DNA from: an uncultured Oscillospiraceae bacterium
GTDB taxonomy: Bacteria; Bacillota; Clostridia; Oscillospirales; Oscillospiraceae
Reading direction: 5' to 3'
Length of the DNA: 14,816 nt
Assembly: GCA_959022875.1 (NCBI GenBank)
Contig: CAUFAM010000006.1
Location: 1 to 14,816, forward strand
The notes beneath the pieces are model-generated. The model had not been told where the DNA came from. It did not search any database and worked only from the letters and a program-made list of their open reading frames with translations. The position numbers were made by a program, and so were the translations under genes. Below are positions 1-6,705 of the stretch, piece after piece (the stretch's first letter is position 1; every line of letters begins with the position of its first letter).

Positions 1-55
1 CGGTCTCGGGCTGTTCCTGAGAGGGGATCTCGTTTTTCTTTTCCTTCTTACTCAC
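1..55 (-). CDS. grpE: GrpE, N-terminal end only (partial)
   Basis: Only the first 18 codons are visible; the gene runs off the left edge. It opens with GTG at 55, and AAGGAG lies nine bases upstream. The visible residues are MSKKEKKNEIPSQEQPET, a charged low-complexity start as expected of the disordered GrpE N-terminus. That alone would not identify it. The call rests on its position 42 bases after hrcA on the same strand, because hrcA-grpE-dnaK-dnaJ is the standard heat-shock operon in Firmicutes. GrpE is the nucleotide exchange factor of DnaK. It is probably co-transcribed from the CIRCE-controlled hrcA promoter. Any other gene could in principle follow hrcA, so the assignment is contextual. 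Confidence 0.7.
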   Translation of the reverse strand, partial: MSKKEKKNEIPSQEQPET

Positions 56-97
56 GATGCTGTGCTCCTTCGCTGTTCAATCGTTTTTTATGGTGCC

Positions 98-1168
98 TTA
101 AGGTTCTTCTTCGTCCTCCCGCTCCCCGGACGGCAGTTCCTTGCCAAACATCCGGGTGAGGCTGTCGGCAAAATAGGACAGCCGGGCGGTCACCTTGGCG
201 TAGTCCATCCGTGTGGGGCCTACCACACCGATGATTCCCTTCATATTATCTCCAATATCGTAGCTGGCCATGACCACGCTGGTATCCTTCAGGGCATCGT
301 TGACATTTTCCGGCCCGATCAGGATATTCATGCTCTTCCCGTTGTTCAGGTTCATGGGAAGGCGGGCGGCCTCGCTCTCCTCGCTGAGGTAGGTCATCAG
401 GGGCTTGGCCTTATCCAGGCTCCGGTACTCCGGGTGCTCCAGCAAGTGGGTGATTCCCGCGGTGCGTACCTTCTGCCGTCCCTGGTCATCCAGCACCTGG
501 ATGGCAAATTCCACCACCAGGGAAATCAGTTCAAAGGCGCCGGGTGCGGTATGTGCCTCCATTTTGTCCAGCGCCTGCTCCATCTCATCCCGGGCCAGGC
601 CCACAAAAGAGGTGTTGAGCACTGCGGACAGAAGCTGAAGCTGGGTGTCAGACAGCTGGTCCGGCAGGTGGATAAGCTTGTTTTTCACCACGCTGTTATC
701 GGTCATCACTACGGCGATGAAGGCATTTTCCTCCACCATCAGCAGATCAAACCGCTTGACGATGACCCGCTGGGTAGCTGCCGCCACGGTAAACACCGGG
801 TAATCACTCAGCTGGGAGAGCACTTTGCCCGCCCGGTCGATGACCCGGTCCAGCTCCTCCATCTTTAGGTTCAGCGCCTCGTTAATGCGCTGGGTCTCCT
901 GAATGGTCAGCTGCTGGCGGCCCATGAGCTCATTGACATACAGCCGGTAGCCCGCTGCGGAAGGGATCCGTCCCGCGGAGGTGTGGGGCTGCTCCAGCAG
1001 GCCCAGCTCCGTCAGGTCGGCCATCTCATTGCGGATGGTGGCGGTGGATACATCCAGCCCCGCCAGCTCTGCCACCGCCTTGGAACCCACCGGCTCGGCA
1101 GTGGCGATGTAGGTTTCCACAATGGCGCGCAGGATACGCTTTTTCCGTTCTGTCAGTTCCACTCGCAC
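98..1168 (-). CDS. hrcA: Heat-inducible transcription repressor HrcA
   Basis: HrcA represses class I heat-shock genes by binding CIRCE; GroEL is the known modulator of its activity in Bacillus. The protein is 356 residues, close to the family's 340-350. The first 95 or so residues form the winged-helix region, with the typical run ERKKRILRAIVETYIATAEP, then STATIRNEMADL and the HTSAGRIPSAAGYRLYV segment that marks this family. The rest is the GAF-like dimerisation domain. The start is GTG at 1168, with AAAGG five bases upstream; a second GTG at 1162 is possible but its spacing is worse. The gene heads an operon with grpE and has a perfect CIRCE element between promoter and start codon, so it is autoregulated. 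The C-terminus is acidic (EREDEEEP). Confidence 0.97.
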   Translation of the reverse strand: MRVELTERKKRILRAIVETYIATAEPVGSKAVAELAGLDVSTATIRNEMADLTELGLLEQPHTSAGRIPSAAGYRLYVNELMGRQQLTIQETQRINEALNLKMEELDRVIDRAGKVLSQLSDYPVFTVAAATQRVIVKRFDLLMVEENAFIAVVMTDNSVVKNKLIHLPDQLSDTQLQLLSAVLNTSFVGLARDEMEQALDKMEAHTAPGAFELISLVVEFAIQVLDDQGRQKVRTAGITHLLEHPEYRSLDKAKPLMTYLSEESEAARLPMNLNNGKSMNILIGPENVNDALKDTSVVMASYDIGDNMKGIIGVVGPTRMDYAKVTARLSYFADSLTRMFGKELPSGEREDEEEP

Positions 1169-1192
1169 CGCCGCCTTTCTGTTTCATATGGT

Positions 1193-1219
1193 TTAGCACT
1201 CATATTCCCCGAGTGCTAA
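1193..1219 (-). promoter_or_regulatory. CIRCE operator of hrcA
   Basis: This is a perfect inverted repeat, TTAGCACTC, nine spacer bases, then GAGTGCTAA, matching the CIRCE consensus exactly. It covers the predicted transcription start (near 1217) and the first part of the hrcA leader. HrcA bound here would block initiation, and the element would also lie in the mRNA leader. Confidence 0.97.
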
Positions 1220-1223
1220 AGAT

Positions 1224-1252
1224 AATGTACCACTCCCCCCGTGAATTGTCAA
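1224..1252 (-). promoter_or_regulatory. hrcA promoter
   Basis: Reading the minus strand there is a -35 box TTGACA (1252-1247), a 17-base spacer and a -10 box TACATT (1229-1224). The predicted start falls near 1217, inside the CIRCE element, which is the arrangement expected for HrcA repression. Confidence 0.85.
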
Positions 1253-1321
1253 TAGCCACTTTATGAATTTATTTTAAACAAATAGAAGGTGTATTTCCTT
1301 TGCACAGGCACCGGAACGGTG

Positions 1322-1357
1322 CTAAAAAATCGCCGTCCGGTCATGCTGGACGGCGAT
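1322..1357 (-). terminator. Intrinsic terminator after the MATE gene
   Basis: A ten-base perfect stem (ATCGCCGTCC with GGACGGCGAT, 1329-1357) and a nine-base loop are followed on the minus strand by a run of T (1328-1323). It lies 27 bases past the MATE stop codon. A-rich flanks on the other side mean it could also work weakly on the plus strand. Confidence 0.85.
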
Positions 1358-1383
1358 CCAAAAAAATGCTGTATTAAAGGGCA

Positions 1384-2760
1384 TTATCCCTTTGTCAGAT
1401 CCCGCACCCACTTGCCCGAGCGCAGTCTCCACACACCAAGGCCAAACTTGACCACCTGCTCCACACCAAAGGCCAGGTACACCCAGAACACCGAGGTGCG
1501 CAGAATCACGCCGCAGAAAACGGCATAGGGAATGGCACACACCCAGAGGGGCGATACGTCGATGAGCGTAGCCACTCTCACATCTCCGCCGCCCCGGAGC
1601 ACCCCGATGATGTTGACGCTGTTGAAATGGCGCAGCGGCATCAGAAGGCCCATCACGGTAATCATCATGGCCGCCACCGAGCTGGCCCCCGGCGAGAGCT
1701 TGAACAGCGGGAACACCCAAATAGGCGCCACTTCCCGGGCAAAGAACACCAGGAACGCACAAATCAGTCCACCGCACACCACTGCCAGCGTGTTCATGGC
1801 CAGACCCACATTTTTAATGTGTGCGGTTCTGCCCGCTCCAATCTCCCGGCCAATGATGATCGCCGCCGTAGACGCCAGGCCGAAGGAGAACACGGTACAG
1901 ATTTTTTCCACATTGCCCGCCAGGGTATAGGCAGCCAAAATCTCTGTGCTGCCCTCCATATGTCCCATGATGGTGGGGAAAATGGAGGTTCCCAGGCCCC
2001 ACATGGTCTCATTGCACACCACCAGACCGCCATAGCACAGGAAACGTTTGAGCATGGGCATGCCCGGCTGCAGCAAAAGTCTGCCCCGAATGCGGAAAAA
2101 GCGGTTGCGCACCATATGGCTCACTACAATGGTCACTTCCAGGCCCCGGGCAATGAGCGTCGCCAGAGCCGCGCCCCGCACACCCAGAGCCGGCGCACCC
2201 AGGTTGCCGAAAATGAACACCCAGTTCAAACAGGTATTGACCGTCATGGAAGCTGCCAGAATGTACATGCCCAGCTGGGGCCGCTCCATGCTCCGGTAGG
2301 CGGCCACATACATCATAGTGAAGGCGTTGAGCACATAAGATATACCGGCAATGCTGCCGTACTGAGCGGCCATCTCCACCACTTCCGGCTGGTTGCCGAA
2401 AAGGCTGAGAAACTGCACCGGGCATACGAGCAAAATGCCCGCAAAAATTGAGGAGACCAGCAGAACCACCCAGATGGCCACGCCCATCACCCGGTTAATG
2501 GCCTCCATATCCTGCTTGCCCCAATACTGGCTGATCAAAACGGAGGATCCGCTCTGAACGCCGAAAATAAACAGCTGCACAACAAATAAAGGAATATTGG
2601 CCAGGGTTACCGCCGCCATGGGGGCCTCTCCCAGCATTCCTACCATAAACGTATCCGCCATACTCAGCGTGCTGGTAATCAGATTTTGCAGCACAATGGG
2701 CGCAGCCAGCGCCGCCACCTGGCGGTAAAAGCCAGGCTTCTGCTTCATATAAGCGAGCAC
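1384..2760 (-). CDS. MATE family efflux transporter
   Basis: This is an integral membrane exporter of the multidrug and toxic compound extrusion family, which uses Na+ or H+ antiport. The substrate cannot be told from sequence. About 458 residues, the usual length, with twelve hydrophobic segments as two halves of six. Family signatures include the N-terminal AAPIVLQNLITSTLSMADTF region with MVGMLG, then the ISQYWGKQD loop and the pseudo-repeat in the second half (ETMWGLGTSIFPTIMGHM). I chose GTG at 2760 because GGAG at 2771-2768 lies seven bases upstream; the ATG at 2766 is only one base from that site. It starts 24 bases after the cysteine desulfurase gene with no promoter between, so the two are probably co-transcribed. 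Confidence 0.93.
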   Translation of the reverse strand: MLAYMKQKPGFYRQVAALAAPIVLQNLITSTLSMADTFMVGMLGEAPMAAVTLANIPLFVVQLFIFGVQSGSSVLISQYWGKQDMEAINRVMGVAIWVVLLVSSIFAGILLVCPVQFLSLFGNQPEVVEMAAQYGSIAGISYVLNAFTMMYVAAYRSMERPQLGMYILAASMTVNTCLNWVFIFGNLGAPALGVRGAALATLIARGLEVTIVVSHMVRNRFFRIRGRLLLQPGMPMLKRFLCYGGLVVCNETMWGLGTSIFPTIMGHMEGSTEILAAYTLAGNVEKICTVFSFGLASTAAIIIGREIGAGRTAHIKNVGLAMNTLAVVCGGLICAFLVFFAREVAPIWVFPLFKLSPGASSVAAMMITVMGLLMPLRHFNSVNIIGVLRGGGDVRVATLIDVSPLWVCAIPYAVFCGVILRTSVFWVYLAFGVEQVVKFGLGVWRLRSGKWVRDLTKG

Positions 2761-2784
2761 AAACATTCTCCTTTTCCTAAATTT

Positions 2785-3924
2785 TTAAGACATCGTGGGA
2801 AACAGCTCATTTCTTGCCGCAGCCAGGGCCTGCACCAGGGCGTCCACGTCCTCCTCCCCGGTCTCCGAAGAAAAGCTTATGCGCAGCGCTCCGTCCAACT
2901 CGGGCTTGGGCAGCTTCAGCGCCGCAAACACGTGGCTGGGTTTGCCCTTGTGGCAGGCAGAACCGGAGGAGAGGTATACCCCCCGATCGCTGAGGTAGCG
3001 CACCACCACTTCACTCTTATACCCCGGCATGGTTACCGGCAGAATGTGGGGGGCTCCCTCCTCCACCAATACCTTCAGTCCCGGCACCTGAGCTGTCAGG
3101 CGGGATGCCGTTTCCTCCCGAAGTGTAGCCATGTGTTTCCGGTCCGCTTCCATGGTCTCTCTGCCCAGTCGGGCGGCAACAGCCAGGGCGGCAATCTGTC
3201 CGGTGGCCTCGGTGCCCGAGCGCAGGCCGGACTCCTGTCCGCCTCCCCGGATGAAGGGAGGCAGCTTCAATCCTTTTCTAATATAAAGCGCACCGATCCC
3301 TTTGGGGGCGTGAATCTTGTGACCGCTGATGGACAGCAAATCCACCCCCAGCTCCTTGGGTGTAAAGGGAACTTTTAAAAAGCCCTGTACCGCATCGCAG
3401 TGCAGCAAAGCGGGACAGCCGGACTTTTTGATGGCCCGTGCCGCCTCTTTCACCGGCAGGATGGTTCCCAGCTCGTTGTTGACCAGCATCATGGACACCA
3501 GTACCGTATCCTCCCGCAATGCCGCCTCCAGCTGACCGGGGTCGATCCGCCCCTGCTTGTCGGGAACCAAGTAGGTAACCTCCCAGCCCTGCCGTTCCAG
3601 TTCCCGGCACGGTTCCAGCACGGCCGCGTGCTCAATGGCCGTGGTAATGATGTGTTTTCCCTTTCTCCGGTTCAGCTCCACGCTGGAACGGATGGCCCAG
3701 TTGTCACTTTCCGTGCCACAGGAGGTAAAATAGACCTCCTCTGGCTGGCAGCCCAAGGCCCGGGCCACATCCCCGCGCCACCCCTTCACCAGGGCAGCCG
3801 CTCCCGTGCCAAACCCGTAGACAGAGGACGGGTTGCCCCACTCCTGGGTCATGGCCTCCAGGGCAGCCTGTGCCGCCTCAGGCCGAACCTTGGTAGTAGC
3901 TGCATGATCAAAGTAATGAAACAC
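2785..3924 (-). CDS. Cysteine desulfurase (NifS/IscS-like, class V aminotransferase fold)
   Basis: A PLP enzyme that takes sulfur from cysteine, leaving alanine and a persulfide on its own catalytic cysteine, for Fe-S cluster assembly or thiolation. From the chosen start it is 379 residues. Visible features are YFDHAATTK near the N-terminus, GTESDN (residues 70-75), His99 that stacks on PLP, Asp177 and Gln180, the Schiff-base lysine Lys203 in SGHKIHAPKG, and catalytic Cys324 in SSGSACHKGKPSH. GTG at 3924 is favoured: GGAGG lies seven bases upstream, whereas ATG at 3930 is one base from it and GTG at 3942 has no ribosome site. No IscU-like scaffold lies beside it, so whether it serves Fe-S clusters or tRNA thiolation is open. 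The MATE gene follows in the same transcript. Confidence 0.94.
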   Translation of the reverse strand: MFHYFDHAATTKVRPEAAQAALEAMTQEWGNPSSVYGFGTGAAALVKGWRGDVARALGCQPEEVYFTSCGTESDNWAIRSSVELNRRKGKHIITTAIEHAAVLEPCRELERQGWEVTYLVPDKQGRIDPGQLEAALREDTVLVSMMLVNNELGTILPVKEAARAIKKSGCPALLHCDAVQGFLKVPFTPKELGVDLLSISGHKIHAPKGIGALYIRKGLKLPPFIRGGGQESGLRSGTEATGQIAALAVAARLGRETMEADRKHMATLREETASRLTAQVPGLKVLVEEGAPHILPVTMPGYKSEVVVRYLSDRGVYLSSGSACHKGKPSHVFAALKLPKPELDGALRISFSSETGEEDVDALVQALAAARNELFPTMS

Positions 3925-3963
3925 TCTCATCCCTCCAAACACGCATCCGCGCGTAGTAGACCT

Positions 3964-3992
3964 ATTCTATTCTGCCGCGCCTGGAAAGTCAA
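3964..3992 (-). promoter_or_regulatory. Promoter of the cysteine desulfurase-MATE unit
   Basis: On the minus strand there is a -35 box TTGACT (3992-3987), a 17-base spacer and a -10 box TAGAAT (3969-3964). The predicted start near 3957 gives a leader of about 33 bases before GTG 3924. It is back to back with the thiamine diphosphokinase promoter, 40 bases away. Confidence 0.8.
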
Positions 3993-4032
3993 GGAGAAGC
4001 GGCAGAAATAGACACATTCTGTCCCTGCCCCC

Positions 4033-4061
4033 TTGCAAATAAAAAGAGGCCTGTATATAAT
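4033..4061 (+). promoter_or_regulatory. Promoter of the thiamine diphosphokinase gene
   Basis: A -35 box TTGCAA (4033-4038), a 17-base spacer and a perfect -10 box TATAAT (4056-4061). The predicted start near 4068 falls just before the ATG at 4070, which argues that the real start codon is the next one, at 4103. Confidence 0.85.
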
Positions 4062-4102
4062 GAGATACAATGAAACTACCCTATCCAAGGAAGTGCTGTT
4101 CT

Positions 4103-4774
4103 ATGGACGTTTTACCCGGCATTTGCTATATTGTGGGCGCTATGTCTCTCACCCCCAATCTCCGCCCCTACCCCGCCCCCGGCGACTATGTCATTGCCGC
4201 CGACCGCGGGTTTGACTCCCTGCTGGCCTACGGGGTTATGCCCGACCTGGCCGTGGGCGACTTTGACTCCCTGGGCCGCCGGCCCAACCACCCCAATGTC
4301 ATCCAGCTTCCGGCCGAAAAGGACGACACCGACATGGTCTACGCCCTGCGCAAGGGCCTGGAGATGGGCTACCGCCGCTTTATCTTGCTGGGCGGCGTGG
4401 GCGGACGGCTGGAGCACACCCTGGGCAACCTTCAGCTGCTGGATTGGCTGACGCTGCACGGGGCCCAGGGGTTCCTGGCGGGCGAGAAGACGGTGGCCAC
4501 CTGTGTGCGTGACGGCGCTTGCCTTACCTTCCCCCCCACCATGTCCGGATACCTGTCCGTGTTCTGCAACAGCGGCACCGCCCAGGGCGTAACCCTGAAC
4601 AATCTGAAATACCCCTTAAACGACTATACCCTCACCGGCTCCTTCCCTCTGGGGGTCAGCAATCAGTTCCTGGAGGCCCCCGCCCAGGTCTCTGTGCGGG
4701 AGGGCAGCCTGCTTCTCATCTGGGAGGATAAGGGCGATTTCTATTCCCTTATGCCAAAACTTTGGGTAAAGTAA
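4103..4774 (+). CDS. thiN: Thiamine diphosphokinase
   Basis: Transfers pyrophosphate from ATP to thiamine, making the active cofactor thiamine diphosphate in the cytoplasm. The 223-residue product has the family's ordered motifs: AADRG (residues 32-36), VGDFDS (51-56), KDDTD (73-77) and GGVGGRLEHTLGN (97-109), then the C-terminal beta domain that binds thiamine, with LKYPL and the ending GVSNQF. I chose ATG 4103 because AAGGAAG (4087-4093) lies nine bases upstream; the in-frame ATG at 4070 would sit almost on the transcription start. This start gives MDVLPGICYIVGA, a typical beginning for the family. It is the first gene of the plus-strand block. smpB has its own promoter 20 bases past the stop codon, so co-transcription is possible but not required. 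Confidence 0.93.
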   Translation: MDVLPGICYIVGAMSLTPNLRPYPAPGDYVIAADRGFDSLLAYGVMPDLAVGDFDSLGRRPNHPNVIQLPAEKDDTDMVYALRKGLEMGYRRFILLGGVGGRLEHTLGNLQLLDWLTLHGAQGFLAGEKTVATCVRDGACLTFPPTMSGYLSVFCNSGTAQGVTLNNLKYPLNDYTLTGSFPLGVSNQFLEAPAQVSVREGSLLLIWEDKGDFYSLMPKLWVK

Positions 4775-4793
4775 GCCTTCGAGGTCTTACCCC

Positions 4794-4822
4794 TTGCCTT
4801 TTTGGGTATCCTATGGTATAGT
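4794..4822 (+). promoter_or_regulatory. smpB promoter
   Basis: A -35 box TTGCCT (4794-4799), a 17-base spacer and a -10 box TATAGT (4817-4822), between the thiN stop and the smpB ribosome site. The predicted start near 4829 gives a short leader. Confidence 0.75.
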
Positions 4823-4856
4823 TGACCCCTAACATCCCGGAAAGGAGGTGTCCGCC

Positions 4857-5318
4857 ATGGGTGAGGCAGTCCAGGTCATCGCCAAAAACAGCAAAGCCTA
4901 CCATGACTATTTTATTGAAGAAAAATATGAGGCCGGCATTGAGTTGGCGGGCACTGAGGTCAAGTCCATCCGCCTTGGCAATGTGAATCTGAAGGATTCC
5001 TTCTGCATCATCAAGGAGGGCCAGCTGTCTGTTCTCGGGATGCATATCAGCCCCTACGAAAAGGGCAATATCTTTAATAAGGATCCCCGCCGTCCCCGGC
5101 GGCTTCTCATGCACAAGCGGGAGATCATGCGCCTGTTTGGCCGCATCAAGCAGGACGGCTATTCACTCATCCCTCTGACCGTCTATTTTAAAGGTCCCCG
5201 TGTCAAACTGGAGCTAGGCCTTGCCAAAGGCAAAAAACTCTATGACAAGCGGGAATCTTCCGCCAAGCGGGACGCAAAGCGGGAGATTGACCGGGCAATG
5301 AAGACCCGGAACCGATAA
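4857..5318 (+). CDS. smpB: SsrA-binding protein SmpB
   Basis: SmpB binds tmRNA, brings it to ribosomes stalled without a stop codon, and takes the place of the missing anticodon arm in trans-translation. It is 153 residues, the usual length. Visible family features are KNSKAYHDYFIEEKYEAGI near the start, LAGTEVKSIR (residues 30-39), ISPYEKGN, RPRRLLMHKREI in the middle, and a basic C-terminal tail (KRDAKREIDRAMKTRNR) of the kind that folds into the mRNA channel. ATG at 4857 is chosen because AAAGGAGGT lies seven bases upstream; the in-frame GTG at 4848 falls inside that ribosome site. ppiB follows after 26 bases, and the partner RNA gene starts about 740 bases downstream. Confidence 0.98.
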   Translation: MGEAVQVIAKNSKAYHDYFIEEKYEAGIELAGTEVKSIRLGNVNLKDSFCIIKEGQLSVLGMHISPYEKGNIFNKDPRRPRRLLMHKREIMRLFGRIKQDGYSLIPLTVYFKGPRVKLELGLAKGKKLYDKRESSAKRDAKREIDRAMKTRNR

Positions 5319-5344
5319 TCAAACATAAAGAAAGGACGATTCCC

Positions 5345-5866
5345 ATGGCTCAGAATCCTGTTGTCACCATCGAAATGGAAAACGGCGGCATCATCAAGGC
5401 CGAGCTCTACCCCGACGTGGCGCCCAACAGCGTCAACAACTTCATCAGCCTCATCCAGAAGGGCTTTTATGATGGGCTGATCTTCCACCGCTGCATCCCC
5501 GGCTTTATGATCCAGGGCGGCTGCCCCCAGGGCACCGGCATGGGCGGCCCCGGCTACTCCATCAAGGGTGAGTTTACCCAGAACGGCTTCCAGAACGATC
5601 TGCTCCACGACCGGGGCGTGCTGTCCATGGCCCGCGCCATGAACCCCAACTCCGCCGGCAGCCAGTTCTTCATCATGGTGGAGCAGGCTCCCCACCTGGA
5701 CGGCCAGTACGCCGCCTTCGGCAAGGTCATTGAGGGTATGGATGTGGCCGACGCCATCGTCTCCGTCAAGACCGACTGGAACGACCGTCCCCGGGAGGAG
5801 CAGAAGATGAAGAAGGTCACTGTAGACACCTTCGGCGTGGACTATCCTGAACCTGAGAAGGTCTAA
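5345..5866 (+). CDS. Peptidyl-prolyl cis-trans isomerase, cyclophilin type
   Basis: Catalyses cis-trans isomerisation of the bond before proline during protein folding. It is 173 residues, a single cyclophilin domain with no signal peptide or membrane segment, so cytoplasmic. Key features are FHRCIPGFMIQGG with catalytic Arg49, Phe54 and Gln57, GTGMGGPGYSIKGEF, GVLSMARAMNPNSAGSQFFI and HLDGQYAAFGKVIEGMD. ATG at 5345 has AAAGGA eight bases upstream. It follows smpB by 26 bases and is probably read from the smpB promoter. A hairpin 15 bases past its stop may end the message, though it lacks a good T run. It corresponds to PpiB-type enzymes; a specific client cannot be inferred. Confidence 0.96.
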   Translation: MAQNPVVTIEMENGGIIKAELYPDVAPNSVNNFISLIQKGFYDGLIFHRCIPGFMIQGGCPQGTGMGGPGYSIKGEFTQNGFQNDLLHDRGVLSMARAMNPNSAGSQFFIMVEQAPHLDGQYAAFGKVIEGMDVADAIVSVKTDWNDRPREEQKMKKVTVDTFGVDYPEPEKV

Positions 5867-5880
5867 TCCAATCATGGAAT

Positions 5881-5916
5881 CTTCTCCTCCCTACCGGGGA
5901 GGAGAAGTTCCCACTT
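5881..5916 (+). terminator. Hairpin after the cyclophilin gene, possible weak terminator
   Basis: A perfect 11-base stem (CTTCTCCTCCC with GGGAGGAGAAG, 5881-5907) and five-base loop. What follows is TTCCCACTTTATT rather than a clean T run, so termination may be partial and some transcripts could continue into ssrA. Confidence 0.45.
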
Positions 5917-5945
5917 TATTCTCTCGCCTCTGCGGCGCAGCCGCC

Positions 5946-6009
5946 AACCAAATCGAAGCCCAGCGCAGCGGGTTCGATTTGGAGAGGAGGAGCAGCGCAG
6001 TGAATGAGC
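5946..6009 (+). repeat. Palindromic repeat, copy A, upstream of ssrA
   Basis: This 64-base unit recurs in inverted orientation at 6481-6540 on the other side of ssrA. The two differ at two bases plus four bases of gaps. Inside it, CCAAATCGAA (5948-5957) pairs perfectly with TTCGATTTGG (5973-5982), and CCC pairs with GGG further in, around the short loop AGCGCAGC. It continues into a GGAGGAGCAGC stretch. It has no recognisable coding content and looks like a dispersed intergenic palindrome of the REP or MITE kind. Confidence 0.8.
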
Positions 6010-6058
6010 TTTCGGCTTTTGCCGGAAGCGAACGATACGCAGCTTGCTCCGACGACGA

Positions 6059-6426
6059 GGGGGCGTACCGGTTTCGACGGGGACATTGAAGTGGGAATAG
6101 CGGGCGGTGGCGCCTGGCCACCTTAAAACGGGCATTCTTTATAAATTAAAGAACAACAACGAATACGCTTACGCTGCCTAATTAAAGGCGGCCGTCTGAC
6201 CGGGAAGGGCCACGAGCCCGGATCAGGCGTCGATTAGTGGCGGACGTGCGCCGGCAAAGCTTTGCGCCGGCCATGCATGATGAAGCTTACCTGACCCCTG
6301 GGCGTGACGGCTTGCCTGGGGGGAAGGGAACGGGAAGAGCAAGACTTCCGCAATAACCGTCTGCGCCCGGAGAAGTTCCCATGGATGTGTTTTCGGACGG
6401 GAGTTCAACTCTCCCCGCCTCCACCA
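6059..6426 (+). ncRNA. ssrA: Transfer-messenger RNA (tmRNA)
   Basis: tmRNA rescues ribosomes stuck on broken messages: it acts first as an alanine tRNA and then as an mRNA encoding a degradation tag. At 368 nt it has the normal length. The 5' end GGGGGCG (6059-6065) pairs with CGCCUCC (6416-6422), followed by discriminator A and an encoded CCA (6424-6426). The diagnostic CCGGUUUCGACGGGG stretch follows the acceptor strand, and the T arm GGGAG-UUCAACU-CUCCC is at the 3' side. The tag frame ends at UAA 6179-6181 inside a hairpin loop (GCUGCC with GGCGGC). Its partner SmpB is encoded just upstream. I see no convincing promoter between the cyclophilin gene and 6059; it may be transcribed from the smpB promoter or from a poorly conserved one. 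Confidence 0.97.
6152..6181 (+). other. tmRNA proteolysis-tag reading frame
   Basis: The frame AAC AAC AAC GAA TAC GCT TAC GCT GCC TAA encodes NNNEYAYAA; an AAG codon just before (6149-6151) could add a lysine. There is no GCA or GGC resume codon directly before this run, unlike the commonest tags. If AAC 6152 is the resume codon, the five bases before it are UAAAG, with A at -4 as in well-studied tmRNAs; AAG 6149 also has A at -4, so the choice is unresolved. The end is AYAA rather than the common ALAA. Confidence 0.8.
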
Positions 6427-6427
6427 C

Positions 6428-6468
6428 GTCGGAGCAAGCGTCATATCGCTTGCTCCGACTTATTTTAT
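6428..6468 (+). terminator. ssrA intrinsic terminator
   Basis: It begins one base after the encoded CCA. A 13-base perfect stem (6428-6440 with 6447-6459) and loop TCATAT are followed by TTATTTTAT. The 5' side of the stem can also pair with GCTTGCTCCGAC at 6042-6053, just before the tmRNA 5' end. Confidence 0.85.
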
Positions 6469-6480
6469 AAGTCAGAGCGC

Positions 6481-6540
6481 GCTCATTCTGCTGCTCCTCC
6501 TTTCCAAATCGAACCCGCTGCGCTGGGCTTCAATTTGGTT
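6481..6540 (-). repeat. Palindromic repeat, copy B, downstream of ssrA
   Basis: This is the inverted counterpart of 5946-6009. The internal palindrome is kept except for one base (CCAAATTGAA instead of CCAAATCGAA), which leaves a wobble-type pairing. Together with GCTTGCTCCGAC next to both tmRNA ends, similar sequence faces ssrA from both sides. Confidence 0.8.
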
Positions 6541-6586
6541 TTAGGTACTGACCTGGAAGTTGTGGCATCTATACTGTTTCGCTGTT

Positions 6587-6628
6587 CCATAAAAATAACC
6601 ACACCTTTCGGTGTGGTTATTTTTATGG
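6587..6628. terminator. Long perfect hairpin with T run, bidirectional terminator
   Basis: A 19-base perfect stem (6587-6605 with 6610-6628), loop TTTC, GC-rich at the tip (CCACACC) and AT-rich at the base, giving a run of T on either strand. It would be a second, stronger stop after ssrA or a boundary element before lexA. No gene lies immediately before it on either strand. Confidence 0.75.
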
Positions 6629-6639
6629 TTACCGTAGAA

Positions 6640-6705
6640 AATTCAAATGCTCGGGGCGGCAAAGCCGTCCCTGCGCAATTCTCCGCTGCGCTTCGAATTT
6701 ACGCC
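6640..6705. repeat. Second type of palindromic intergenic unit
   Basis: AAATTC (6640-6645) pairs with GAATTT (6695-6700), and inside this GGGGCGGC pairs with GCCGTCCC around AAA. The CGCTGCGCTTCGAATT part resembles the core of the repeats flanking ssrA. The rest of 6706-6920 holds no supported gene: I see one further hairpin (CTTCTGAATGG at 6811-6821 with CCATTTCAGAAG at 6839-6850) and otherwise nothing. Confidence 0.5.

Noticed and set aside
62..868. Plus-strand open frame of 268 codons
   Set aside because: Antisense to hrcA; composition is a shadow of hrcA codons.
5872..6135. Open frames on both strands in the repeat before ssrA
   Set aside because: They read through palindromic repeats and the 5' end of tmRNA. 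Such frames are often annotated as small hypothetical proteins but have no support.
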